NCBI GenBank assembly: GCA_905250115.1
Contig: CAJNOI010000046.1
Span: 421,587-485,586 of the forward strand
Length of the DNA stretch: 64,000 nucleotides
Source of the DNA: Adineta steineri
Taxonomy: Eukaryota > Rotifera > Eurotatoria > Adinetida > Adinetidae
Reading direction: 5' to 3'
Part shown: positions 26,043 through 37,646 of the stretch, one piece after another
How positions within the stretch are numbered: the stretch's first letter is position 1
Layout: each line of letters begins with the position of its first letter
Notes under the pieces: generated by a model
What the model saw: only the letters and a program-made list of their open reading frames with translations
What the model was told of the DNA's origin: nothing
The model's database searches: none
Made by a program: the position numbers and the translations under genes

Positions 26043-28587
26043 ATGGAACACGGGCAAATGCTTGCTTCAACACAAATTGATTCTGGATGCTCAGAAAATA
26101 AGTACGTGTTGATTGAATATATAATTATACTAATTTATTGATTATTTGATAAGAAATGAATATTCAGTTTTCAAGTATTATATATATACTTAAACTATTT
26201 ATAAAATAGTAAAAAGAATCAATTATATTATTTAGTATAATATATGTTCACGGTTATGCCATTTATTTCGGAGTTAAATATATCTATAATTTTTTTTAAT
26301 TATTAACATGGTGATTGTTTTTAAATATATTTATTTACAGTGCACTTTTACCAGCATCTTTATCTTGTAAGTTTTCTCATAGTTAAACAATATATTTATA
26401 TGGTGGCTTCTGTATTTATGTCTTTCTTTTATATATAATTTTTGTTTTGATTTTTGTTACTGCATGATTAGTGGTTTTGTTTGACAATAGTTTTGAATAA
26501 CAAATAAAAAAGAATGAAATTCAAATAAAAATTTTTATTGTTTTATTTATTGTAGCAACTTTACATCGGAGAAGTGTCGATCGTGTAGGCAGTGAAAGCA
26601 ATGCAGGAAAACGTTTGATAATTATTTATTTTAATTTATTTAAAAATTTCGATGTTTTGCTTTTGAATAGCTATTCCTCCGATGTTTTCTATGGAAGAAA
26701 TGACAGCTCGTCGTCGTGGTAAACGAGTTGAAGATGCAAAATTACCAAAACAAGTTCGGTATGAATAGAAAATAAGAATAATTTGTCTTAATAATCCTAT
26801 TATTTTTAAAGGAATTTTTATAAGAAACAGGATGATCTTATTTCAACATTTGAACGTGTATATCGACTTCATTCAACTAAGGATAGTGATAACGAAGAAG
26901 AAGATGATGAAGAAACTAGTGAAACAAAAACTAAGACTACCAAAGTGGATCCAAAAAAAAGGAAAAAACGTATTAGTCTTTATACAAAATTATCATTATT
27001 GGTTAATATTGTAAGTATTAATATAAAGATCCTTTTTTACTTGATTAATAAAAGTAGAAAATCATTTATGAATTTGTTTTTTTTCGTCAATAACTATTTT
27101 GTACTTTAGAAAATGTCACTATTGATTAGGTAAAGTTATATTATAAATAGTAAAGGGATTAATATTTAATCAATTCTACATAACATTAACATATTTAAAA
27201 AAAATTAAATTAGATAGCATGAAGAACTTTGTCTATTTTCATACGGGTTTGAAAATTGAATATTTCAAGTTATCTAAAGGAAATAGAAAAATCTAAAATA
27301 AATTCATAGAACTAATAGAAAAGATAATCTTAATATTTGTCCATATTCTAGTGTCTTCTCGGAATAAAAATTGTTGCTGCAATTATTTCGCATTCTCTAT
27401 CAGTTATATCATCAGTAGTCGATAGTGGTGTTGATTTAACTTCAAGTATCATTCTGTTTTGGGCTACACGTGCCATTAAACGACGTGATCCAATTTTGTA
27501 TCCACAAGGTAAAAAACAAAATTGACAAAATTTGATTCATGAATTTCTTTAGGTCGAACACGTCTTGAACCCATATCTATTGTTATTCTTTCTGTGATAA
27601 TGTGTTCAGCAAGTATTCAAGTTATATCAGAATCATTACAAACAACAATTGAGGATATTCAAATGATGAAAAAATATCCATCAAATAGCTCTGAATATGT
27701 TCATCCAGTTAACATGACAGCATATCCAATAGCTATTATGTGTACCACTATTGGTAATTAATTTTTTAATTAAATTATATATGACATATGATTAATATTT
27801 TTCGTATTTATAGTACTTAAACTAATGCTTTTCTTCTTATGTTCTCGTGAAAGTAGTGCAACATTAAATGCATTGTCACAAGATCATCGAAATGATGTAT
27901 TTTCAAATACTGTTGCACTTATATGTGGTATTATAAGTAAGACATAGATTTATTTTATTAATTCAATTTAATTCTCATATCTTTTCAAGGTTTTCACGCA
28001 AGAAAGAATCATAAATTTTTACCGATATGGTTAGTACTAGCAGATTCAATTGGTGCCATTCTTATTTCAATATATATATTAATTACTTGGATTCGTCAAG
28101 CAAATCGTAAATTCTATAAAAAAAATTTCATAATAATTTCAGAATAATTATATTTATATAGAACAAGTCAAACGTTTAAGTGGACATACAGCAAAACCTG
28201 AATTTCTTCAACAAATAACATGGATTACATTTCATCATTCACCTCTAATATTAAAAATTGATACTGTACGAGCATTTCATTTTGGTACACATTTTCTTGT
28301 CGAAGTTTGTTATTTTAATAAGATTAGATTATTTTTATTCTATTGATTATCTAAGGTTGATATTGTTCTCCCTGAAAATATGTCGCTGAGAGAAGCACAT
28401 GATATTGGTGAACAATTACAAAAGAAAATTGAACGTATTCCTGAAGTGGAACGAGTATGTAGCAAAAAAATGATTTCTTTTATAGCTTTTTTACTTACAA
28501 AAACAAAATTGTCTTTTGATTTAGGCATTTGTTCATCTTGATTATGAATTTAATCATAAGGCCAGTGATGAACATAAAGTTGTTTGA
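26043..28587 (+). CDS. Mn-type cation diffusion facilitator (CDF) transporter
   Basis: Twelve exons: 26043-26101, 26341-26366, 26556-26612, 26671-26758, 26812-27010, 27352-27508, 27553-27753, 27814-27936, 27990-28106, 28162-28304, 28356-28454, 28525-28587; 443 residues. A charged cytosolic N-terminus is followed by six helices and a C-terminal CDF domain ending [11 protein letters not shown]. Metal-site motifs are DSGVD in TM2 ([12 protein letters not shown]) and DHRND in TM5 ([13 protein letters not shown]). This DxxxD/DxxxD pair is typical of the Mn-CDF group; Zn-CDFs have HxxxD. The expected role is proton-coupled Mn2+ (or Fe2+) export to an organelle or out of the cell. It resembles plant MTP8-11-type proteins more than vertebrate ZnTs. 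Intron 5 is 341 bases; the others are mostly under 70, apart from the first two. Confidence 0.9.
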
Positions 28588-29022
28588 AAATCCATGACAT
28601 ATTTTATCGAATTATGCACAAATATGTATCAGCTAATACAATTTTTTTCCTGCCTTTTTTTATAATGCAACTTGTTGTATACTGTAGTTAACATAATTTT
28701 GTTCCTTTTTTTTTGCACAATGCTTTTCTTTTAAGTCATGTCTCGTAAAAACTTCAATTTATTTGTAATGAAATAACTGTGTCTCGGTGACAAAATTTAA
28801 TGTTAGAAAATAAAAATTATCAATTTAATAGCAACAAAATAATTACGTAGTATTTCATATCAGGGTGTATGAGAGTGGGTGGGTGAGTAAGGCTGCCGGG
28901 TGTGGATATCTCTTCTCTCACCACACACCCACACCCAGTCTTACATAAAGCGTAAACATTTAATCTAATCTACTCATTATTTAACTTTATTTTATATTGT
29001 ATTATTTCAATTACGAATTATT
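28588..29022. other. Convergent 3' spacer containing hairpin H2
   Basis: Spacer between the stop codons of the CDF gene (plus) and the PAN gene (minus), with AATAAA-like signals (AAAATAAAAA near 28806). It contains the telomere-like hairpin at 28863-28936. Confidence 0.6.
28863..28936. repeat. Telomere-like hairpin element H2
   Basis: GGGTGTATGAGAGTGGGTGG at the left and CCACACACCCACACCC at 28921-28936 form imperfect arms. The outer GGGTGT/ACACCC pairs exactly (28863-28868 with 28931-28936). An inner GGGTGTGG at about 28898-28905 can also pair with the right arm. Confidence 0.7.
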
Positions 29023-30670
29023 TTAGTAACGTGCACTAATGACAACTGGATTAACAGAAGGAGATGGAATATGGTCTCTTATATAACACCATGCAATAGA
29101 TCCTACGCCTGTAGGCATATCCCATGTAAACGAAACACAACTACTATTAGATTGACACCATGTACAACATTCAGAAAAACTTTGAACTTGACGAAAGTCC
29201 AGATATCCAGAAACTAAATCGGTTCCGATAAGAACTGTCATGTTACCGCATTCATAAGAAGGTTCTGTTGTATCTATAAATACATATTATTGTAAAAAAA
29301 ATAGGAAAAAGAATAAAATATTCTTACCTATGATAGGTTCTGTTGTTATCATTGTAGTATTGCTAGGTGAAAGTGTAGTAGTTAAAGTGATCGATGATGA
29401 TGCTATTTGAAAAAAATTAGAGAACATAAATAATTTGTGTTCTTTTAGTGTTGCAAAATTTTATTCAATAGACTATTCAATTTTTATAAAGCATTGTATA
29501 TTGAAATTAAAGATACAAGTTTGATATGATTATTAATCATCTAGTAATCAATATTTAAATGATTTTCATTAGGATTATAATTCTGCGATATTTATTTTAA
29601 CTATATCTCAATTAAAATAGTTTTGACAACTCAATTTACTTTTCTTAATAAGTTTAATAATAAAGAGGCTTTTCGAACTATGTAGATTGAGTCATATAAG
29701 ATTTGCATGTTGATTCTTTTCTTAGCATATTTTATTTTTATTCAACTCTTTCCGGCCGGATACTGCCAAATGGCAACATTGAGATAATGTTGTACCGATA
29801 TCCCTTTCAAACTACTATCGAATACCATTCTTATATACTACGATAATTAAAGGTACATATCACATAAATTACTCACTTCTCGTTCAATATAAATACCTAC
29901 GACTTTTGGAAAATAGTCTAGTACATACTAGTTAATATGGAAGGTCAACATTATCAAAAAGTATCGTTTCTCGATGATTTTTGGAAATTGAGTGTGTTAA
30001 CTAGTAATTCTAAATTTATTACGAGGCTTCGGTGGCATTATTTAATCACTGTGACATATCACCAACTCTAAATAATAATTAGTAACTGACTTAGCCATTA
30101 ATCCGAACGTTTACAATAAATAAACGAATCTTCTCATCGATTAAAAACTCGTCTGGATTGATGAATGTGAGTATCAATCTAAAGGCGGGGTTGACACTAT
30201 GCATTTGAATGGCGAATCTATATAATATTAACATTCTTCTCTAACGATTAACTCGCTAAACTAAATAAGGTGGGGTTTTCACTGGAAAAAGAAATCTTAC
30301 GAAATTTTTCCTGAAATGTCTAGTTTCTTGGATAGCGAAACTATGGAATTTTTGCATTATTCATCATATATTTACTGAGTGCTATGAATATTGCTGATTG
30401 ATTCATAAATATCAAAGTAGAATTGAGATCAAATTCAATTAAGATCGAAGTAAAATTTGTGTAAAATAATTGACAAGTTTCATTTGTTGAAAAATAGTTT
30501 AATGTCGATATGATTCCGTTTGATTGTATCATTTCACATATACATTGATTTTGTGTTATATTCCATAATGATTCAGATATATTACCCATGAGTATATTAT
30601 TATCTATTTTACTGATAAGAATACAACCACCAGTGGAAAATACCAGTAAAACAAAAAATATCCAAAACAT
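29023..30670 (-). CDS. Secreted PAN/Apple-domain protein
   Basis: Exons 30670-30376, 29402-29328, 29273-29023; 206 residues. The start has a signal peptide (MFWIFFVLLVFSTGGCILIS). A Cys-containing segment (NQCICEMIQS ... TNETCQLFYTNF) with N-glycosylation sequons follows, then a short Thr/Ser-rich linker (SITLTTTLSPSNTTMITTE), then a PAN/Apple-like domain (YECGNMTVLIGTDL ... FRQVQSFSECCTWCQSNSSC). The protein is probably secreted; PAN domains bind protein or carbohydrate, and the ligand is unknown. Intron 1 is unusually long (973 bases) and holds a GC-rich patch near 29748-29766 resembling the repeat at 63013-63042. The gene ends head-on to the CDF gene. Confidence 0.75.
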
Positions 30671-32470
30671 CTTTTATAACTTGATCTTTAAACTTTTTTT
30701 TAGAAATATTCTCGTTACTAACATTGCTGTTTCTCTCTCTTTTTATTTTCTCCAACTCTCTCGTTCAATATTTAATCACTACAAAAAAGAGCTGTAGATT
30801 GTTAGTCAGGTTTGTGTGAAAAAATAACTGCAATCATGACTAGTATACATACACAAAACGAGTAGAGTAACAACAAGGAGAAAATATTAGCTTAGTTTCT
30901 TTAATTATTTATGAAATTGAAATCGTCACCATCAAATGAAGAGAAGAAAAAAGAAATTGTTTTTTTTCTTTATATGTAATGGCGTTCAGTCATACAGAAT
31001 AAAGTAAATGACGATCACATTTCTAGACCGTATTCTGAATAATGATGAACAAGCCTTTCTATATGTTGTGTGGTTCAGCATACTGACTAATGCATTACAA
31101 ACTAAGATTATTGTGTATAATTTCATTTTTTGGATATTAATACGACCAATTTTTTTTTCAATTGATAGAAACTGGTGTGTAAACGCTTACAAAATTGCTT
31201 TTTTATCGTTTAATCTCGTACTTTCGTTCATAAACGTTTAAATGCTCAGAAAGTTGATATGTTATGAATTCTATCTTCAGATTATAAATAACAGATTTTG
31301 CACTGATAATAATCATCTTGTGAAAGTTCTGTAACTGAAACTTTCAATTTTCTTTTTCATAAATTTTCCCGTAACCGATGATAAAAATTTTACTGTGTAA
31401 ACGACAAAATAGAATAAATAATAAATGTTTTCTTTTCATCAATTTTTTCCGCAACTGATAATACAAATTTTACCGTGTAAACGTTAAAATAGGAGGAATT
31501 ATGAGTGTTTTCTTACATAAAATTTTACATTTGCGAATTTAAGAAAGATATTGTCGCTTTACATGTGTGATTTAATGAGTTCTATTTAAGGAGACGCGCC
31601 TAAACTTATCAAATCATTAATATTCGAGCGTTTTAATGGGTACGAGAAACTTGCATTTTGAACAGTATTAAATGAGCGGTATCATGAGTATTTAAACTCA
31701 TATATTTTTGAATATCCATCTTTTTTCAATCGTGTAAAGGCGTAAAATACTCATTTTCTCCGCGACTTCACGCTGTAATTTTGAATGTATATTCAAAATT
31801 CATTATTTATGAGTACTTTAGGAACAGTTTTTTATCGAAATATTGATAACGGTATTAACATTCGTCTTTAGTTTCAAAAGAGAAAATATATAATCAAGTC
31901 GAATGGAAACTTTCAAATTACACCAAATTGATTTTTTTAAGAAAAAAGATATTTCTCTAATTTCATCGAGTTTATTCTTTCAAATAAAACAATTAATAAT
32001 GAGAAATTCAACATTTCGAAATAAGTTTCCTTTTCATTTTATTTTCTTCAAATTGAAGTCGATTGATCTAAAATCAATCGTTTATTTAAACACATTCAAG
32101 GAACATCCTTGAGAGCAGTTCAAGAAAAACGTTGATCATCGTATTTAAGAGAATTAAATAGATTAAGGACACCGATTCAAAATTTCGTAAAGAAAATTAC
32201 AATATTATTTGTATTTTAATTCATATAAAAGACGAAAGATCAATAAAATTCTCATGATTCATTTTCTTCAAAGAGAATCAGTTTTCGTTCAATACCCATG
32301 AATATTAAATTATTTTCATGATGAAGATTTCTTAACTATCGAAAAAATGTTTTCTTCGTTCTTTTTCTCCCTACTTGTATTTATTGACCATGACTCATTT
32401 TGCTTTGTATAAATAAATACCCAAACAAAATGAGAACAAATATTCATTTATTTTTCAAATTCTTCAACCA
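30671..32470. other. Intergenic region (1.8 kb)
   Basis: AT-rich; short frames at 31008-31241 and 31903-32112 have no recognisable domain. Similar phrases recur at about 31355-31395 and 31435-31490 (AAATTTTxCCGTAAC-type then TTTTACTGTGTAAACG-type), suggesting an old local duplication. No supported gene. Confidence 0.45.
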
Positions 32471-34323
32471 ATGGCAGCAGAAAACATTAGAGTACAATGT
32501 TATATCTGTAATAAAGGGAATGCGACATATCTTTGTCGAGGATGTTCAAAAGATTTTTGTTTTCAACATTTAACAGAACATCGACAAATGCTTCAAAGAC
32601 AGTTAGAGGAAATCATTAATGATCATGATCAATTTCAACAAACAATTATTCATCAAAAACATAATCCAGACAATTCTTCTTTAATTCAGCAAATTAATCA
32701 ATGGGAAAAAAATTCAATTGAGAAAATTCAACAAACAGCACAACAATGTCGAGAAACACTGATGAAATTAAAACAAAAATCGATCAATGATATGGAAAAA
32801 AAGTTTAGTGAGTTATCTCAAAAATTAAAACAAATTCGTCAAGAAAATGAATTTAATGAAATTGATTTAAATCATTTTCAATTAAAATTAACACAAATTA
32901 CAGAAGAATTTCTTCAACCATCAAATATTTCTCTTCGACAAGATTCACAAGAATTTATCAAGAAAATTTCAGTTATTTCGTTACCCGGTATGTTTATTCA
33001 ATTATTTCATTTCAGCATAAGAGAAAACAAAGCTTCAGTGAAGTATTTTTTCAAGTTTTTTGTATTACAAATTAATTTTATCAACGGGATTAATGATATC
33101 TTATTGAGGAATTTGATTAATTGAAGATTTAGAGAAAAAATTTTCAAAAGTTGAAATGAAGAAGTATAAGATCGAGACAAGTTTAAAAATACATCATATC
33201 TAGGGTGTGGGTGAAAGTATAGAGTCTATCTCTTATCTTCACTCACACCTACACCCAAAAAGCAGCTTTTTTCAAGTTGTTGAATAAATTTAAGTTAAGT
33301 TTAACTTTTTAGTTTAGAATTCTTAAATAAAAGAATTATTTTAGTTTATTAATAAAAAAGAAGTTTTTAATGAATTTTATTTAAATCATTGAAATAAAAA
33401 GGAAATGTTTTATTTTAGAACAAATTCGAACAAAAAAGAATAAATTTCAACAATCTGCAATTACTGTTGCTGGAGGAAACGGGAAAGGACAGGAATTAAA
33501 CCAACTCTATTGTCCTAATGGAATCTTGATCGATAATGATAAATCAATTTATATTGCTGATTTACTTAATCATCGTATTGTCAAATGGAACTTGAATTCT
33601 AATACTGGTCAAATCATTGCAGGTGGCAATGGACAAGGAAATCAAAATAATCAATTGTATTCTCCAAGAGATATAATTTTTGACAAAGAAAATAATTCTT
33701 TTATTATTTCTGATTGGAGAAACAGACGAGTACTTCGATATTTTGATAAAAATCAACAAATTATTATTTTAAATATTATATGTTGGGGTCTGACAATTGA
33801 TAAAAATGGATTTATTTATGTTTCTGATCATGAGAATCATGAAGTAAGACGATGGAAACAACGTGATAAAAGAGGTGAATTGGTTGCAGGTGGAAATGGT
33901 GAAGGAAATCATCTTAATCAACTCAATTGTCCCACTTATATCTTTATTGATGAAGATTATTCTCTTTATATATCAGATAATGGGAATCATCGTGTGATGA
34001 AATGGAAAAAAGATGCAAAACAAGGAGTTATTATTGCTGGTGGAAATGGTGAAGGAAATAGTCTCAAACAATTGAATCGTCCTCAGCGAGTGATTGTTGA
34101 TCATTTGGGCCATATCTATGTGGCAGATTCCTGGAATCATCGAGTAATGCGTTGGTGTGAAGGAGATAAAGAAGGTGAAATTATTGTTGGTGGAAATAGT
34201 CAAGGAAATGAATCAAATCAATTGAGTTTTCCCATTGGTTTATTATTTGATAATGAAGAAAACCTTTATGTTGCTGATTGTGACAATCACCGAATCCAAA
34301 AATATGAAAAAATTTCAAATTAA
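32471..34323 (+). CDS. B-box / coiled-coil / NHL-repeat (TRIM-like) protein
   Basis: Exons 32471-32987 and 33419-34323; 473 residues. The N-terminus carries a B-box zinc finger (CYICNKGNATYLCRGCSKDF then CFQHLTEHRQ). A long coiled coil spans about 45-160. The C-terminus is an NHL/SMP30-like propeller of about six repeats with the recurrent VAGGNGKG / NQLYCPNGI / IYIADLLNHRIVKW pattern. There is no RING finger, so by itself it is not a predicted E3 ligase. This RING-less TRIM-like layout is abundant in bdelloids. Function unknown; RNA or protein binding through the propeller is a family-based guess. The 431-base intron carries hairpin H3, and two more hairpins lie within 520 bases downstream. 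Confidence 0.85.
33203..33256. repeat. Telomere-like hairpin element H3 (intronic)
   Basis: GGGTGTGGGTG at 33203-33213 pairs with CACCTACACCC at 33246-33256 with one G-T wobble. The loop (33214-33245) contains TATCTCTTATCTTCACT, similar to sequence before the right arms of H2 and H5. It lies inside the intron of the NHL gene. Confidence 0.75.
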
Positions 34324-34548
34324 AAATATTTGAGATTTAATGTGATTAAGTTTTGATTTTTATTTTTGAAAATAAATAAAAAAACATTAGTTGATGAAAA
34401 ATCTTTAACAAAAATCAATGAAAATGAATCAAAATATTTCTTCTCATAAAATAAATGATTTTTTTTTATTCTTAGAAGAAAAGTAAACAAATATTTATTA
34501 ATTTTAGTTTTAAATTAAAAAACCAAAATGAATAAAATAATTTAGTTG

Positions 34549-34593
34549 GAAGGGTGTGGGTATGGGATGATGGAAACAACCACACCCACCTTC
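34549..34593. repeat. Telomere-like hairpin element H4
   Basis: GAAGGGTGTGGGTATGG on the left and CCACACCCACCTTC on the right form imperfect arms around a loop of about 14 bases. This is the shortest element of the set, about 225 bases after the NHL gene stop. Confidence 0.65.
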
Positions 34594-34765
34594 AGAATTA
34601 TGTCGTCATAAACAATAAGACAAGTTGATTGAATGTCACATTTTCATTGTTAAACACGGACATAGACTCGAGTTCGATTCATAGTAGTCTTTTATTCTCA
34701 AATTTAAAGGACTTTAAATCGAACAAATTTAAATATTATAGGTTATAATAGTGATATCATTGTGG

Positions 34766-34837
34766 AAGGGTGGTGTGAGTAGCTGGACGACAGACACTGC
34801 AGTTTACAGACACTATCATCTTCACACCCAAACCCTT
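34766..34837. repeat. Telomere-like hairpin element H5
   Basis: AAGGGT (34766-34771) pairs with ACCCTT (34832-34837) and GGTGTGA (34772-34778) pairs with TCACACC (34822-34828). The loop holds a short direct repeat, CAGACACT, twice (near 34791 and 34807). Confidence 0.65.
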
Positions 34838-35220
34838 ACCTGCATTTACTCTCACGGTATTTCAGCATATTATTCAATTATTCAAGTCTAATATTTACTT
34901 TAGGATTAATACTCATACGTTACTATTCGAATAGATGTCATTGGGAACAACAAATAATTAATATTCTCTACATCTGTATGTATATCCACTCTTCTTTGAT
35001 GAAAATATCTACCCACTTATTAAAATAATGACCTATCTTTTACCAGCTATAGCTCTTATTTAAAAACTGCCATGCAATATGACTTCGAAATAGTACTGCA
35101 ACTTATATATTATTTGGTGAATGACAGTTTAATGAGAAATGTGAATGATTAAATAGTTTGATTACATATAAAAAATTATGATTCAGTTCACAAAACAAAA
35201 TGTCATTCTGTCTATATTGA

Positions 35221-35726
35221 TTAATAAAGCTCGGCACTATTGAGAACAGGACCGTTGTCCCCACCCATAACTAATACTTTTCCATCTGCTAATGTGGATG
35301 CTGTATGAAATTCTCGTGCGACATTCATGTTTTCTGTGGTTGTCCAAGTACCTGTTATTGGATTGTGCAATTCAGCACTATTGAGATAATTACTACTACC
35401 GTTCGATCCACCAGCAACTAATATCGATCCATTTGATAATGTAGATGCTGCGTAATATGCTCGCGCGGCATTCATGCTTCCTGTGGTTGCCCAAGTGCCT
35501 GTTGATGGATTGTACAATTCAGCACTATCAGATAAACACCACTGCCCAATCCACCAACAACCAATACTAATCCATTTGCTGTGGGTATGGGTGTGGGTGT
35601 GGATGTAGATATGGGTACACTTGTGCGTGTGGGTGTGGGTGTGGGTGTACGTGTAGATGTGAGTGAAGGTGTGAGTGAATACAACACTATGTGACACCAG
35701 AATCCACTCTCCTCGACCTCATTCAA
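35221..35726 (-). pseudogene. Frameshifted, truncated Kelch-repeat gene fragment
   Basis: The minus strand encodes a Thr/Pro-rich linker (TPTPTPTRT...) and then ANGLVLVVGGLGSGVY in one frame. Kelch repeats follow in another (DSAELYNPSTGTWATTGSM, NGSILVAGGSNGSSNYLNSA, ADGKVLVMGGDNG). Comparing the repeats, one base is missing near 35529-35536, between GVY and DSAELY. The frame stops right after the next NSAELY, in mid-repeat, and no start or signal peptide is visible upstream. Two other splits of the frames by an intron were considered, but no GT-AG pair gives a clean join. I call it a broken copy of a bdelloid-type secreted Kelch protein. Confidence 0.6.
35580..35668 (+). repeat. GTGGGT-rich imperfect repeat (Thr/Pro linker DNA)
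   Basis: About 90 bases of degenerate GTGGGTGT units. On the minus strand these are ACACCC repeats, coding for alternating Thr-Pro in the Kelch fragment. The unit is close to the G-rich arms of the hairpins. Confidence 0.65.
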
Positions 35727-36341
35727 GTATTGTACTAAGTATTGGATCGCTGATTCGGGCTTCTACTTTTCTAGTGATATTCATAAATCATGCGCAAGAC
35801 TGGATTTCTGATTATTTTCTATATTATAAAAAATTAACTATATGAAACATTGTATGTAGTTGAAAGAGATATTAATTGGGTACAATGGATACTTTGGAGA
35901 AAATGATCATATTCTTTTATATCTACATTTTACTATTATAGAAAAGAAGTCTAAACAGTATGTAAAACAATTTCAATTATTACTGTAAAAGTATGACTTG
36001 TGGTAGGCGCCCTCTGTCGATATTTTGGCTTGTTTTGTCAACGAAATAGCTGAGAAAAAACAAGAAACATTGTTATAATTATAATAAAGCAATATCCATA
36101 ATGATTGTATTATATTATATGAAGAACTAGTTGTCAAGTAGAAAAAAATCTTTCTAATTTCTTATTGATGCATCGATAAGTGACTCATTGGACATCAGAA
36201 ATTGATTGTGTGTAATATACATATGTATATGTGGGTATGGATATGTTTATTTGATTATATTCTCATTGAAAATAATTGTATTTGCAATAAATTAATTTTA
36301 ATTTTAATTTTTAAGATAACATTAACGAATAATCATAATAA
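35727..36341. other. Upstream region of PSMA7
   Basis: AT-rich spacer. It contains GCGCCCTCTGTCGAT at 36007-36021, about 320 bases before the PSMA7 start codon. Confidence 0.5.
36007..36021 (+). promoter_or_regulatory. GCGCCCTCT motif upstream of PSMA7
   Basis: GCGCCCTCTGTCGAT differs by one base from the motif at 41976-41990, which lies a similar distance upstream of the endosulfine gene. It is GC-rich in an AT-rich region. It may be a transcription-factor site; the function is inferred only from position and recurrence. Confidence 0.35.
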
Positions 36342-37212
36342 ATGGCAGGCGAATATGATACAGCAATTACAGTTTTTTCTCCAGATGGACGTCTCTTTCA
36401 AGTAGAATATGCACAAGAAGCTGTCAAGAAAGGATCAACTGCTGTTGGTGTTCGTGGTAAAAATATTGTCGTCTTAGGTGTTGAAAAGAAAGCTGTTGCT
36501 GTTTTACAAGAAGATCGGTAAAATTAAATTCTAATATATAATTTATTTATTTATTTATTATTTTTCTTTTAGTACGGTTCGTAAAATTTGCGTACTTGAT
36601 GATCATGTTGCAATGGCCTTTGCTGGTCTTACAGCTGATGCTCGTGTATTAATGCATCGTGCTCGTATTGAATGTCAATCCCATCGTCTTAATGTTGAAG
36701 ATCCTGTAACAATCGAATATATTACTCGATATATTGCTGATTTACAACAAAAATATACGCAAGGACGTGGTCGCCGGCCATTTGGTTTATCAACTTTAAT
36801 CGTTGGTTTCGATTATGATGGTACACCACGTCTCTATTCAACAGATCCAAGTGGTACTTATCATGAATGGAAAGCTAATGCAATTGGTCGACAAGCCAAA
36901 ACTGTTCGTGAATATTTAGAAAAAGCTTATACTGAAACAATATACGAATCAACACATGAATCAATTAAATTATGTATTCGTGCTTTACTTGAAGTTGTAC
37001 AAAGTGGATCAAAAAATGTTGAAATTGCAGTTATGGTACGACATAAACCATTAAAAACACTTAGCTCTGACGAAGTCGAAAAATATATTGCTGAAATTGA
37101 AAAAGAAAATGAGATTGAAGCTGAAAAGAAAAAACAAGCAAAACAATTAGGTGGTACAACAACAACTACTACAACACCATCATTAACAACACAAACTTCT
37201 AAAAAAGAATAA
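36342..37212 (+). CDS. PSMA7: 20S proteasome subunit alpha-4 (PSMA7)
   Basis: Exons 36342-36517 and 36573-37212; 271 residues. The N-terminal alpha-subunit signature is [20 protein letters not shown], followed by [55 protein letters not shown] and [18 protein letters not shown], all close to animal PSMA7. The subunit sits in the outer alpha ring of the 20S proteasome and is not catalytic. The Lys/Glu-rich C-terminus continues into a Thr run ([10 protein letters not shown]) longer than the usual end. DDI1 earlier in the window also acts with the proteasome, but the two are not neighbours. Confidence 0.97.
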
Positions 37213-37646
37213 AAAAAACAAAATGAGTAAAACTGACCGAATATCTTGGTGAACAATCTTCATTCTTTTCTTCTTAAACACTTTTTTTTTCTTTTTTTTA
37301 TGATAATTATTGTTGATTCTACTATTCTGTCATTCCTAATATATACACACTCATAGACAAGAGACACATGGTGTTTGAGTAAAACTTCTTCATTTCTAGA
37401 TTATTACCATCAAGTTTTCGTCGAAAAAAAAACATTAAAAATACCAGGTAGATTGATTTCTTTTCTCTTCTTTTTTTCTTTTTATTGTTTTTGAATTTAT
37501 TATATCAAATAAAACAATACTACAATTATAATTTATAAATCTTATTTGGAGAAATGATTTTTTCATATATATATTTATTATTTACTAGTAAACAATAATA
37601 GTTCTTTTAATTTTCTATGATATTTTAGGATAATTCACCATTAATC
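37213..37646. other. Spacer between PSMA7 and the first ZAP-like gene
   Basis: AT-rich with long T runs and an AAATAAAA signal near 37507. No gene is seen. Confidence 0.5.

Larger units (their letters stand above)
34324..35220. other. Intergenic spacer with hairpins H4 and H5
   Basis: Spacer between the NHL gene stop and the broken Kelch gene. Apart from the two telomere-like hairpins it is AT-rich without coding signal. Confidence 0.55.

Noticed and set aside
30341-30670. Treating the PAN gene N-terminus as a separate 109-residue protein
   Set aside because: A GTAAAT donor in phase with downstream exons joins the signal-peptide exon to the Thr-rich and PAN exons, giving a complete 206-residue protein.
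34660-34690. GAGTTCGATTC, resembling a tRNA T-arm
   Set aside because: The bases around it do not form a T-stem and there is no D-arm, anticodon arm or acceptor stem upstream at the right distance.
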